Below the pieces are notes generated by a model. That model saw only the letters and a program-made list of their open reading frames with translations, was not told the DNA's origin and ran no database searches. 64,000 nt of DNA from Brachypodium distachyon (Eukaryota > Streptophyta > Magnoliopsida > Poales > Poaceae): positions 54,173,355 through 54,237,354 of the forward strand of contig NC_016131.3 in assembly GCF_000005505.3 (NCBI RefSeq), in the 5' to 3' direction. This document shows positions 23,120 through 34,307 of the stretch, piece by piece; within the stretch, counting starts at the first letter, position 1; each line of letters begins with the position of its first letter. Made by a program: the position numbers and the translations under genes.

Positions 23120-25411
23120 CTACTGTCTATCTCCATATGTCTGCTCCGGTTGGTAAGCCCCTGCTCGCCTTATCTGAACAAAGGGGATGTCAGTAGTCAA
23201 TTTACTTGCAAATCACATATATTAGCACGGCAAGCTTTTCAGTCAAAAGATGAAGAAAGAAGGCACGTCAGACAAGAAAAGATACCTGACTATTGATTGA
23301 TGATCTTGTTACTCCATAATAAGAAGCCGGTAGGAAACCATATGCATTAGCAGGAAAAGCTGCAGAGTTAACGTAGTATAGCGTATTGCTCCCATGGCGA
23401 GGATGACAATGGCTTCTCGTGCGGTCAGAAGAATAGGTGTCCTGGAGTAAGTATGATTAAAACTTGTGCAAAAACATATGAAGCATGCACGCAGGCAAGA
23501 ATTAAAGAAAATATTGAATCAAGGCAAGCAAACAACTCACATCTTCTTTCTTCCGTTTCTTGTCGATGTTATTCCCATCCAGAGCTGCAGTTCGACAACG
23601 CTTCCCACAAATCTTGTGGCAGGTATCAATTAGAAAGATGTCAATCAATTAGTGAAAGAGGATAGAAAGTAAAATTGCAACAGGAATTCAGTAGAATAAA
23701 ATGTCTACCATTTGTTCATTTATAGTGCAAATTTTAGTTACATTCACAGTGATCGGTCATATTATCAGTGCTCAGTCATTGACGAACCAAAATGGTCACA
23801 CGGTTCATTAGGTAATGACTAATGCCCATCAGCTAAACCCACCCATTTTGTTAGAACCAAATCTTGGCGGATAGGTCAATCGTCTATCAGCCAGTGCCAA
23901 AAAAGAAAGGACTAGTAGGGAGCCTCCATGTGATAATTACATCATAATCCTAATTTGCCGCGGCCTTTGTCGTATTTAGTAGCTGTGGCACGTCGGTCAA
24001 TCGGGTAGCAAACCCATTAAGACATGACGTGGACAAGTGGATCAGTTACTGTAGCCACTGTGATAATTACATCATAAACCAAATTTGCCGTGGTCTTTGT
24101 CGTATATACTAGCTGTGGTAAGTCGGTCAATCGGGTAGCAAACCCATTAAGACATGATGTGGACAAGTGGATCAGTTATTTTAGTCACCTGGCAACTTAC
24201 ATGTGGGCCTGACCTGTTGGTTTTGCTGCCAAACTCCCTATTCCGGCAGATTTGGCTCAAGTGAAAAACTTGCTCCTAGATGTGCGGCAAACAGACAAAA
24301 ACCCTTTCGATTTTGTCCCGTTGAAACCCTAGCACCAAAAGGTGTGGTTTTCTAAAATTAACTCAATTATGACGATTGTCCATTTCCTAATAGATTGATT
24401 AATAACAACACTTCCCATTCAACGATTCTCGTAGCGCAAAACTTATAGAGAAAATGAGCTCATACATAAATGTGTGTGTGTGATTGTGATAGTAAGTTTA
24501 TCCATGTGGGTTGTATTATACCTTCACATTGCCAAGCTCTTCGATGGCCTTCTTCGCGTGCGCAGCCTCACGGTACTGCACGAAGCAGTACCCCTGGTTC
24601 TTCCATGTTTGAGTGTTCGGTATCACGTGCACCTGCGTGATCTCCCCAGCCTTACTGAAAACCGCCCTCACGTCCTCCTCCTTGGCATCGTAGTGAAGGC
24701 CGCCTACGGACACCTCCTAGCCAAGGTTTGCTCCAACAAACCTTCCTTCCTCCCCTCCACTGGAGCATTGCAATCAATCGCTGGAGCCAAGGTTTGCTCC
24801 AACAAACCTTCCTTCACCCCCTCTACTGGAGCATTATTGCAATCAATCGCTGGCTTCGCAGCCAAGGTTTGTTTTTCCAACAAAAGTTGCTTTCTCTTAA
24901 TCAGCGCTTCCCTCGCAGCGGCAGCAGCAGCAGCTAGTTTGCAATTGGTGACACACGACTGCCCTTCTTTACAACATAAGTGCGAGCATCCATTGTTGCA
25001 GCCCTTGTCACCCAATGTTTCATTCGGCTTGGCTCCTGCACCATCAGCACTAGCAGCAGCAGCAGCCGCCGCGTCCTTGCGGGCCGCCAAGGTGCCCTTG
25101 GGGACCTTCACGATCCTCTTTATAACCTTGTGTTTCCGTACCTTCTGTTCGGGCGCAGGCTCCGCCGCCGCCGCACCAGGAGCAGACGGCGGCGTGGTGG
25201 GTAACTTAGCCTCGGCAGCCGGGATCGGTGGCGTGGAGGGATCCGCAGCCTTAGGCGGCGGCGGTAGCAAAAGGCCCGATTCGGTGACGGGAGGCTGCGG
25301 GCTCGCGGTTGGGAGAACTAGGGTCTCCGCGGCGGTGGCGGGGGCGTTGGTTGGCGGCGGCGTGGGTATGAGGGTGGAGGCGTTGCGGAGGAAGCGCTTC
25401 TTCGGGGGCAT
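23120..25411 (-). CDS. RRM-domain RNA-binding protein gene, four exons, one frameshift
   Basis: Exons on the minus strand: 25411-24522, 23612-23541, 23441-23286 and 23173-23120, all with GT-AG junctions and matching phase. Exon 1 encodes a Pro/Ala-rich N-terminus from MPPKKRFLRNAS, a short Cys-rich patch, a doubled block with AIDCN and KEGLLEQTLA, then one RRM with RNP-2 VSVGGL and RNP-1 NQGYCFVQY. Exon 2 adds a basic DKKRKKED stretch, a likely nuclear signal. Exon 3 is rich in Ser, Tyr and Gly (FPANAYGFLPASYYGV), and the last exon ends YQPEQTYGDRQ. Expected length is about 390 residues; the role would be binding RNA in the nucleus. The RRM frame is offset by one base from the N-terminal frame near 24713, which fits a single deleted base or an assembly error. 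The upstream ATG used in copy A is also out of frame here. Confidence 0.6.
23931..24187. repeat. Tandem duplication, two units of 130 bp, in an intron of the RRM gene
   Basis: Units start at 23931 and 24061 with TGATAATTACATCATAA and share GTCGGTCAATCGGGTAGCAA and GGACAAGTGGATCAGTTA. Divergence is about one base in ten. The repeat lies within the long intron between the RRM exon and the basic exon. Confidence 0.85.
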
Positions 25412-26454
25412 CAGCGCCGACGGCAGCGGTGGCGACTGCGGACGGGGGAGATGGGCGGCGGCGGAGGGGGACTAGGCGAGGAGGCGACGGGCGCGGTGGG
25501 ACGGCGGTGGGACGGCGGTTGCATGGTGTGGCGGTGATGATCGATGGGGACAAGGCAAATCGCCGGTTGAATCAACGCGGTCGGCGGTCGGTCAAGTTTG
25601 AGCCGTCAGACGTCTCTCTGCTGTCTCTCTTGTCTGTACGAGGTTGAATGCCGTGAGACTATTTTCCACCGAGGAGACTGGAGACAGGAACCACCGAGTA
25701 AAACGAATGTTGCCAGCTTAATTTTTGAATGCTAATAATGACGTTATCAACTTGCCATTACTGATTCTAGAAAAGCATCGTGTAGTTTTTTCTGAAATGG
25801 TCCTTCCTTAATTATATTAATTTTCTTCTGGCCTATTCTAACCTTTTTTCTTTCTTTCTAAACGGCCCTTCTTAACTTTAGTTCCTTTAACTTTGACGCA
25901 ACGAACACATGCTTGCCGCGTCCCTCCCGGCAACGCCTTCTTCTCAGAGTTGACAGACCGCAGACGTCGGCACCCTCCCGGCATTTATTTGGTCTCGTGT
26001 TCGTCTTGTGGCGGTCCGGCTTCTCTGGACGTCGGGCCAACAGGAGTGGCAACCTCCGAAACGCCAAACCAAAGGGTTTTCCCTCCCTTTTGAGCGTTAG
26101 CCCATCCAACGCACAACCCAGATGGTGGTGTCAACCCATGCATCTCTTGGAGTCTCTCACATCTGCAGCCTGGTTCATCCCAGGACAGCTAATTGTTGGT
26201 AGGGTATCGAAGTATGCGGTCATTAACCGAGAAGAAAGTGTTATCGGGAGGAGCACAATAACAGGTGTTCATGGCATTAAAGTTAAGTAAAGGAATGAAA
26301 GTTTGGGAGTACCATTTAGAGAAAAAAAATAGGATTAGATGAGGCCGAAAGGAAATTAATTATAAGGAAGGACCATTTAGGAAAACAAAATTACAGCATA
26401 TTTCATTAGAACTAGCAACGGCTAGTTGCCAAGATTCATTAGTACTAAAAAAAG

Positions 26455-27085
26455 ATGGGAATATTCATTTACGGAGGGTTGTCGTCCCTTTCCGGTGGAA
26501 AAAAGTCTATGTGTATTTCAATCTCATCCCAACCCAGCTATTGTGGAAAAGTCACGGTTGATGCCACCGTAGGTGGCTTACGAAGGGTGCATCAACAGCC
26601 GCAGCCTTGCGAGCTGTACATGCAGCCCAGTCCAAGGAAACATTTGACCGAGAAGGATTGCAATATTCGCAGCTCGCAAGGTTTTAAAGAAGGTCAATCA
26701 TCCATCACCAAATGCAAAATTGTTGCTACGAGGGAAGCACGCCGTAGAAGGAATGAACGTTTGTTGGAACAAACCTTAGTTAGGAAGACAGCAATCGATT
26801 GCAACATTGCTGCTGCTGATGGTGCAACCAAATCAAAGGAGGAGGGGTGGGGGTGGGGGTGGGGGGGGGGGGGGAGCATGAAGGAGGTGTTTGTTGGCGG
26901 GCTTCACTATGAAGCCAAACAAGAAGATGATGTGAGTGCGGTGTTCAAGATGGCAGGCGAGATGACATAGGTGCTGATGATAAACAACAATCATACAAGG
27001 AAGAACAGGGGATACTTCTTTGTGTGGTACCATGAGACTGCGCAGGCAAAGAACGTCGTTGAAAAGTTTGGCAATGTGGAATGTG
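26455..27085 (+). pseudogene. RRM RNA-binding protein, divergent plus-strand copy (segment B)
   Basis: This fragment runs opposite to the neighbouring minus-strand RRM gene, the two facing away from each other across 25.55-26.4 kb. It encodes a partial N-terminal region (RNERLLEQTLVRKTAIDCN, homologous to EKQTLA and AIDCN in the paralogue), a G-tract coding Gly/Trp, then MKEVFVGGLHYEAKQEDD. A TAG at 26968-26970 interrupts the RRM at the same codon as the copy at 1.4 kb. The remainder (KNRGYFFVWY, NVVEKFGNVE) is readable past the stop. Exons beyond the RRM are missing, the sequence instead joining the 27.3-28.4 kb repeated segment. Confidence 0.75.
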
Positions 27086-27329
27086 GTGACATCCCACATG
27101 GATAAAATTATTATCACAATTAACACATATGGCCTCATTTTCTCTATGGTGTTTGCACAAGTAGAATCATTGAATGGGAAGTGTTGCTCTTAATTCTGAA
27201 ATGGACAGTGGTATCTATCCGAAATGGACAATGGTTGATTTATTTTTCCATAAATACTGAAAATAATTTGCATTTAACCATCGCATGGAGTAACCAAGCA
27301 AGCCCGTGATTACTTATAAATATGACGAG

Positions 27330-28390
27330 TAGACTAACAGGTTTTTCCCTGATGCCTCCCAAACCTATACTATTTCTGATTGTGTGTGTGGTACAACTTG
27401 TTCCGCATCTTTGAAAGACAATGGTTCAATGCAAAAGAAAGTAAGAGGAAATGGCTTGTGGAATGTTGTTTCTCCTTTAGCCTAGTAATGCTATGGTGCT
27501 GTCTCGCTATGCACCAGTAATATATGCGCGCATAGTGGATGGATGGTAAAGAAATAAAGAGGGTGATAACTCATTGACGAGGGGGAAGCTCGTCGCACTA
27601 AAGAGATGAGTTATTCGCTGGCTATATCAATTGGCAAGAGATTTAGATCAGTAGACGAAGTATGCAAGAAACCAATTAATCATTTGATATTTGAAAGTTG
27701 TGACAATTTCATTGGAAGTCTATATCACTTACTACTTTGTTGCCTCGAGATCTATTTCATTATGTTCTTTTTAAGTTTAAGCAGCAGTACAGGTATTGCA
27801 GGGAGTACGTAGTAAAGAAACAACCATATGAGTTGGATGCTCTTGCGTGCCTCTACACCCCATCAAACTCCCTCTGCTGACCTACTTAGGGCCAGAGCCG
27901 CCCTGCTATACATACCATCGTCCTCCACCAGCGATGTGCATAGGTGATGGCACCTCAACATCCATCTCTTCATGCTCGACGATGGTGGTAGCAACCTTTT
28001 CATAGCCAGGTCGCAAATCAGACGGCACACATACTTCAGAATGAACCCAGCAAGTCCGAACGCAGATCCAGATTGATCGACCAGTATCAGAGTTCCAAGA
28101 TGCTATGAACGCATCCTACAACTATTTTTGCAAGCTAGTCACACATCTTGCAACAGATGGCACCCAAGAACATGCCGATCCCTGATAACTGCATGATCTT
28201 TCCCCAATGCCTCTCATACCTAAACCTACCAACACAAGTGTCATGAACATTGAACAATGACAAGATACTTTATTTATCTTCAAAGCGATGCGGTTGTAAC
28301 TTGTAAGTGGGAAAGCTAAGAAACAGAGCAATCTTATTCTTTTTCCAACTAGTTCTGTGTGAACTTGGTGACAGCTTATATATACAACCC
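27330..28390. repeat. Downstream part of duplicated segment B
   Basis: Collinear with 5610-6905 but without the PIF/Harbinger MITE and with small indels. The 27540-27740 part also recurs at 35340-35575 (copy D). No intact coding frame was recognised; the short ORFs differ between copies. Confidence 0.75.
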
Positions 28391-28639
28391 ATGTGTGGAA
28401 GATAGAAGCATTAAAAGGAGTCGAATTATACGTGCAGAAGATTAGGTGAAGTGTAACTTTAGTTAATTAGGAGTATTTTACTCTTTCAAACATTGTATTA
28501 CATCTATGGTTGGGCAGCATGATAAATTGGTTTTTTAAATCTTTAAATAAGTCTACTGGACTCATTTAAGTTCTCATGAGCCTCCATGTTAACAAGTCTT
28601 TGGAATATTTAAATAAGAATGTGCTGATCTGAATAACTA

Positions 28640-28805
28640 GGTTTTGCAGCTTCATTCACAAGCTTTTCAAGATCTAGAGCCAACTCCCTTGCTAGAATCA
28701 CAAGAGGCGCAAGTTAAAACATATGATGTATGGTATAGTTACAAACAAATGTTTAGCCACACAAAACTCTACATCACAGGATTACAAAAGAAACAACTAG
28801 CTAGT
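28640..28805. repeat. Duplicated segment B, continued (matches 10605-10770)
   Basis: Contains the same AGCTTTTCAAGATCTAGAG and CATCACAGGATTACAAAAGA blocks as copy A, with about 30 additional bases. The sequence from 28.81 to 29.13 kb holds nothing recognisable. Confidence 0.75.
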
Positions 28806-29134
28806 CGGGGAAAATATGTCTCTGTCAATTGAAAAATAGTGAAATCTGATTGATCTCTGTATGGCCATGTCAGAAAAAAGTGAGGGGAGTCGACAGAATT
28901 TTGAAGCTTAACAACTTTGTGTTGAATTTATTTCTTCTGGCTAGTCCTGCAATTTAAATAAAAGCTTACAAAACACAACATCCATCATATCACACATGAC
29001 CAAAAAGCCATCCTACAGTGACAACTATATCCAGCTGAACATTACAAAAAGATCTGCCCTCGCTTTGGCAAGTCCATGTGTAATTGCTAACCAGTTTGAT
29101 TTGCAGGGACCTACTCTATCTTATCTTTCAATCA

Positions 29135-29760
29135 CTATACAATCCGCCAAAAGTCCCAAGAACTAAGCACAACTAGAGGGGCGACAAAATTGATACCTAT
29201 ACTACATTTTTCTTCTTTTTTCAAAAAGTAGGGTGCTTCCAAAGCGACAGCCAAACCTCCTTCAGTCTGTGGGAGCTTCAGAATAGCCTCAATAATCTCC
29301 ATGGGGGTCCGGCAGCCTTCCACTTTCAACCGAACGTCCTCTAGTTACAGAGCTTGCCACCGAATCTTCACATGTTTGCACTGAAAGAACAAGTCTTTTT
29401 TTCTCTCCATATCCACTCCACGTCTTGCAATGTTTATCCGGAGCGGATGTGAATTCAGGCTAAAACGCCACAGAAAATGTCTTCGGTGGGCACTCAAAGG
29501 CTCAAAGCCCCAAATACTCTTCCAGACATGAGACTTCCACTGGACATCATCGGTGCAAGACGTGGATGTCCGATCCTCTCTAATTTGGCCAAACACATGG
29601 AACTTGCAAGCGATTTTCTCTGTGATCAAAATGCATGCCAGGCAGTGAAGTCTTCAGTCTCTTTGTAAATTGGTATCTTCAGCACCATCTCGGCATCCTC
29701 CCGCGGCAGAGTATCACAGACTAACGCCTCGTTCCACATGCCAGGATCAATCAGCTAGCC
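29135..29760 (-). pseudogene. LINE C-terminal zinc-binding domain fragment (copy B)
   Basis: The minus-strand frame 29345-29629 reads VWKSIWGFEPLSAHRRHFLW, then SLNSHPLRINIARRGVDMER and FFQCKHVKIRWQAL. This is the conserved plant RVT zinc-binding pattern (W-x-FLWR, N-x-RRGV, F-x-C-x-H-x-W). The element is only a C-terminal piece; no RT is attached. It is shared with copy A at 14.3-14.66 kb, so it was present before the segment duplicated. Confidence 0.75.
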
Positions 29761-29799
29761 GTGCAACCCGAGTAAGAATACAACTACCCGACCGGTGGT

Positions 29800-30236
29800 G
29801 TCAGGTGTATCATATCTCTTTTTCGTATTGGATCGATCTTTTAGGTGAGATGGTTTGATAGGATATCCCCTCCCCACCCCACATTTTTCCAATTATTATC
29901 CACCTGAGGGGAGCTTCTTTCTTTCCACATCCACGTCGGATGTGATTATGTGAAGTGAGTGTTAAGTGTATCATATCTGTTCTATCTATCAGATCGTTCT
30001 TTTAGGTGAGATGCGTTGTTTGACGGGATAATTTAACAGTAAGGCAATATTTTGAGTAAAATCAATTGAACTAAGGATCCTTTGAACTAATGGTATATAT
30101 GTGCATTCCTTTTCAGAATTTAGTTGGCTCCTGGTTATATTTTCGAAATAAAGAACATTCAGTGGCTCCAATGGTTAGGAAAAAAAATCATGTCTTGCGG
30201 TGTTTTACCCACTCTGCGAAGGGCAATATTTCTGAC
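29800..30236. repeat. Short duplicated motif and left flank of segment copy D
   Basis: GTATCATATCT and TCTTTTAGGTGAGATG recur at about 29808-29850 and 29968-30012, a diverged local duplication. The last bases (ATATTTCTGACTG) match the A/B repeated segment, so this is the left side of copy D, interrupted by the LINE that follows. Confidence 0.5.
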
Positions 30237-30248
30237 TGTATGGTACAA
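30237..30248. repeat. Left target-site duplication of the 30-35 kb LINE
   Basis: TGTATGGTACAA, identical to 34750-34761. It directly precedes the poly(T) run that represents the LINE poly(A) tail on the opposite strand. Confidence 0.9.
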
Positions 30249-30561
30249 ATTTTTTTTTCGAATCGGGCCACTCCCCATTTTCCATTTCATTCAAAACGGA
30301 AATAACGAGGTCTCGAACAATGACACAGCAAGAGCAGGAATGAAAGAAAAGCAGGAAGAGGCGGATCCGGGCACCAGCAGAAAACCCACTGCACCCAGCC
30401 TGACTCGGCCTGGGCACCATGGGGCAAAAACCTGCTGCCACCGAAAAGACAAGACTAACCTATCAACGGTTAGAAGACGTTTCCACCAAAACCAACACCA
30501 TCTAGCTTATTACAGACCCACATAGGGGCCAAAGTATAGCAACCAACGAGCAGGTAGTTTT

Positions 30562-33500
30562 TCAATGACGACTAGCAGAACTGGAAGATATACGAAGAGC
30601 AGCTTCAGTCGCGCTCTGTGCAGCCTGGTGACGGCGCTGAAGTTGAGTTGCAGATTGCATGAGTCCATTCGCTCCATCCTTGATCCCCTGCTTCATGCGC
30701 GCGTCCTTTTGAAGTTCAGCCCAGTATTGCAGGAAAGAGCAAAGTAAGAAAACCATAGCAGTAGGGTGATGTAACATTTTCTTCTCAAAACAAACAACAT
30801 TCCTTGTTTTCCAGATGGCCCAACACACAGCACCAAGGCCTTCAATGAAATAAGAGTGGATACCAGGTACAAAACGTTTAATCCAGATGAAATATTGCCA
30901 AGGATTCTGAGGAATCATATCAGTCCCCAACAAGTGTTCAATACAGCCCCAAACTACCCTAGCAACCGTGCATTCAAAAAAGAGGTGAAGCAAAGACTCA
31001 TCTTTATGACAGAAGTAACATTTAGGATTCCCAGGCCACTGTCTTTTGATCATATTATCTTTAGTAAGAAGAGAGTTCAGAAACATCTGCCAGAGGAAGA
31101 TTTTAATCTTTAAAGGAATTCTAGCTTTCCAAATAAAAGCATAGTTGGGGCCAACAATAGATTTGCATAGTTGCTGATAAGAAGATTTCACAGTATAGTG
31201 CCCTTTACTGTCCCACCTCCACAAGAAAGAGTCAGGAATATCAGATAAAACAACATCCCTGAGAATAGAATTTAGGTCAGCCCATTGATCAGCGGGAGCC
31301 ATGCAACCACCTGGAGAAAGCAACTGATCCCAAGTGTTGTTTAAAAAAGGACACAAAGACATCTTTAGAATCACAAAACAGGTACAGTTCTCGGAATTTA
31401 GCATACAGGGGTTCATTCCCCCACCAAGTGTCTTCCCAAAACATTATGACAGTACCAGAACCCAGCTTACACACTCTACCAGAAAGGTAAAGCTGTTTAA
31501 CTTTCATCAAGTCTTTTCAACAGGGAGAATCGGTAATTTTGACAGTAACAGAGGCAACAGAGCATTGTCTCAAATATTTTGCTTTGACAATTTCTTGCCA
31601 CATGCCTTTCTTATTGTCCAACCTCCACCACCTCTTACAAAGCAAGGCAGTGTTAAAGGAGGTAATTCTTCTAAAACCAAGCCCCCCTTTCTCTTTAGGT
31701 CTACAAACCCTATCCCACTTCACAAGTTGATATTTTCTTTTGTTACTATTCCCTTGCCAGAAGAAAATTCTTCTAGACTTGTCAATCCTTTCAACAACAG
31801 TTTTAGGAAGCCTATACATGGACATATGATAAGTTGGAACACTCTCAAGGCAAGATTTGATCAAAATAGCTCTGCCCCCAGCAAATAAGGAACCTCCTCT
31901 CCAGGCATCAAGTTTTTTTGCTACCTTAGAGCAAAGGAAATCCCAATGCTTAGTCAGAAGCCTAGACCCTCCCACTGGCACCCCCAAATACATAAAGGGA
32001 TATCCCCAATTTTGCAGCCAAAGAGATCAGAATAGGCCTGAGCTACATCATTATCTCCACCAATGACATAGAGCTCACTCTTAAGGAAGTTAATCTTCAA
32101 GCCAGACATAAGTTCAAAGGTATAGAGCAACAATTTTAGGTTAACAGCTTTTTCCATATCATGTTGAATACATAGAATGGTGTCATGTACATATTGCAGA
32201 ATGGCAATTTCAGTATGGAGAAGATGAGGAACAAGACCACAAATCATGTTATTAGATTGAGCTCTAAGAATCATTCTAGTAAGGCAATCAGCAGCAAAGT
32301 TAAAAAGGAAAGGGGAGAGGGGGTCCCCCTGCCTTACTCCTTTGTGACTCAGAAAATAAGGACCCAACACCTCAGTCATCTTGACACATACAGTGCCATT
32401 ACAAAGAACCATTTTAATCCAGGACATCCACAAGGTACAAAAACCTCTAGCTTCCATGCAAGAAATGAGGAAATTCCAATCAACCTTATCATAGGCCTTC
32501 TCAAAATCAAGTTTAAGAATAACTGCAATAGAATTTTGTTTTTTAACTTCATGCATGATTTCATGCAAGAAAAGGCTCCCATCCACTATGTATCTCCCCC
32601 CAATGAAAGCATTCTGGTGGGGACTAATTAGCTTGTTCATCACAGAGTCCAATCTAATAGTAAGCACCTTAGTGATCAGCTTATAAAGACAGTTCAGAAG
32701 GCAAATGGGACGAAATTGTTGAATTCTACAAGCCCCAACAATTTTAGGTAAAAGGGTTATCACCCCATAGTTCAGTCTTTGAATATCAAGCTTGCTCCTA
32801 TGAAACTCTTCAAACATAAACATAATATATGTTCTCATAAAATCTCAGCCAGCTTGAAAAATATCAATAGGGAGCCCATCAAGACCAGGGGCCTTGTTTT
32901 TTTCCATAGAGAAAAGGGCCACTTTCACCTCATCTTCAGTGAAAGGTCTAGTAAGAAGGGAATTATCACAGCTAGTAACATTATCCACACTAGCCCAAAG
33001 AGAGGGATCTAACTGAATATCAGAAACAGGAACCGGGCCAAACAAGGATTTATAGTAATCAGTAGCATGCTGTAAAAGTAAAGCAGGATCAGAGATAGTA
33101 CCAGAATCATCCTCTAAGGAAAAAATAGAATTCTTCATTTTCCTCCCATTGGCAATACGATGGAAGTGCTTTGTGTTGCTATCACTTTCTAAAATCCACT
33201 TCTGATGGGATCTCTGAAACCAGTACAATTCCTCATCTGCATACAACTTATGCAGTTTAGTCATAATGTCAACTTTTCTCCTACAGTGAACAGGAAGCAT
33301 GAGCATCTTCTTCAAGTAACTTAATATTGTCTAACTCTTCCTGAAGCAATCTTCTTTCTTTTTTCATATGACCAGAAATATTAGCCCCCTCAGCCTTTGA
33401 AATATTTCTTACATTTTTTGATTTTAATTTGTACAATGTCAAGAATAGACTTAGCACAAACAGGCTGACACCAAATCTCTCTAAGTCTAGATAGGAAATC

Positions 33501-34250
33501 CTCATGTTTAAGCCAGGACAATTCAAACTTAAAAGTGGTGTTTTTCTTGTTCTGTGGAACAACAGAATTTAGGACTAAGACATTATGATCAGAGTGGGAT
33601 CTAGGTAACTTTCTAACAGTCACTAAGGGGAAAAGATCTTCCCAGCCAGCTGACATAAGAATTCTATGAAGCTTGACCAAAGTTGGTGGGTCTTGGCCAT
33701 TGGTCCAAGTAAATTTTCCCCCATTGAGAGCAATTTTCCTAAGATTGTAGGTATGAATAACAGAATTGAAATCATCAATATGATGAGAATGACAATAGTT
33801 TTTGTTTTTCTCGTCAGGGTGTCTAATGATACTAAAATCCCCACTAATAATGTAGGGGACATCCTGTAGGGCCAGGAAGTTAGACATTTCCACAAGGAAT
33901 TCATCCTTCAATTCATCATGAGCAGAACCATAAACAGACAACATGTTTCATTTTAAATTCAGTTGTTTGTCCCAAAAGCAAACCTACACGATGTACTTTC
34001 CAATCCTAGTCATATGGATCTCAAAGGAATCTTTCTTAACTCCCACTAAAATACCACCAGATTTTCCTTCAGAAGGTAGCCAAGTTCAGAAGAAAACATC
34101 AAAGGGGTCAAACTTCCTCAAATAAGTATCATTACCACAGGTTTCTTTGTTTCTTGCAAACACAGGAAATCAAGGTTATGATCCCAAATAAGTTCCCTCA
34201 CACAAACACCCATCCCCTTCTTCCCACTCCCCCTACAATTCCAGAAAGAC
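30562..34250 (-). pseudogene. LINE ORF2: endonuclease, reverse transcriptase and zinc-binding domain
   Basis: The endonuclease begins near 34250 with a WNCRG-type start and a LDFLCLQETK motif carrying the catalytic Glu, continues with SVYGSAHDELKDEF and SGDFSIIRHPDEKN, and ends with SHSDHNVLVLN. RT motifs are NKAPGLDGLPIDIF, LKLDFEKAYDKVDWNF and GVRQGDPLSPFLFN; the catalytic box at 32182-32193 reads YVHD rather than YADD. The zinc-binding C-terminus has CYFCHKDESLLHLFFEC and AVCWAIWKTRNVVCF. A stop near 32840 and frameshifts near 33300, 33950, 31960, 31515 and 31300 disable it. Large parts of the frame are still readable, so decay is moderate. Confidence 0.9.
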
Positions 34251-34307
34251 CACTAATCATGAGATTTTCTTTCTCCTGCCCCTCCTAATAGCTCTCCCAT
34301 TCCCAGG

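Noticed and set aside
24474..25475. Plus-strand open frame of 333 codons opposite the RRM gene
   Set aside because: The minus strand encodes a recognisable RRM with splice sites; the plus frame is the antisense shadow of that coding sequence.
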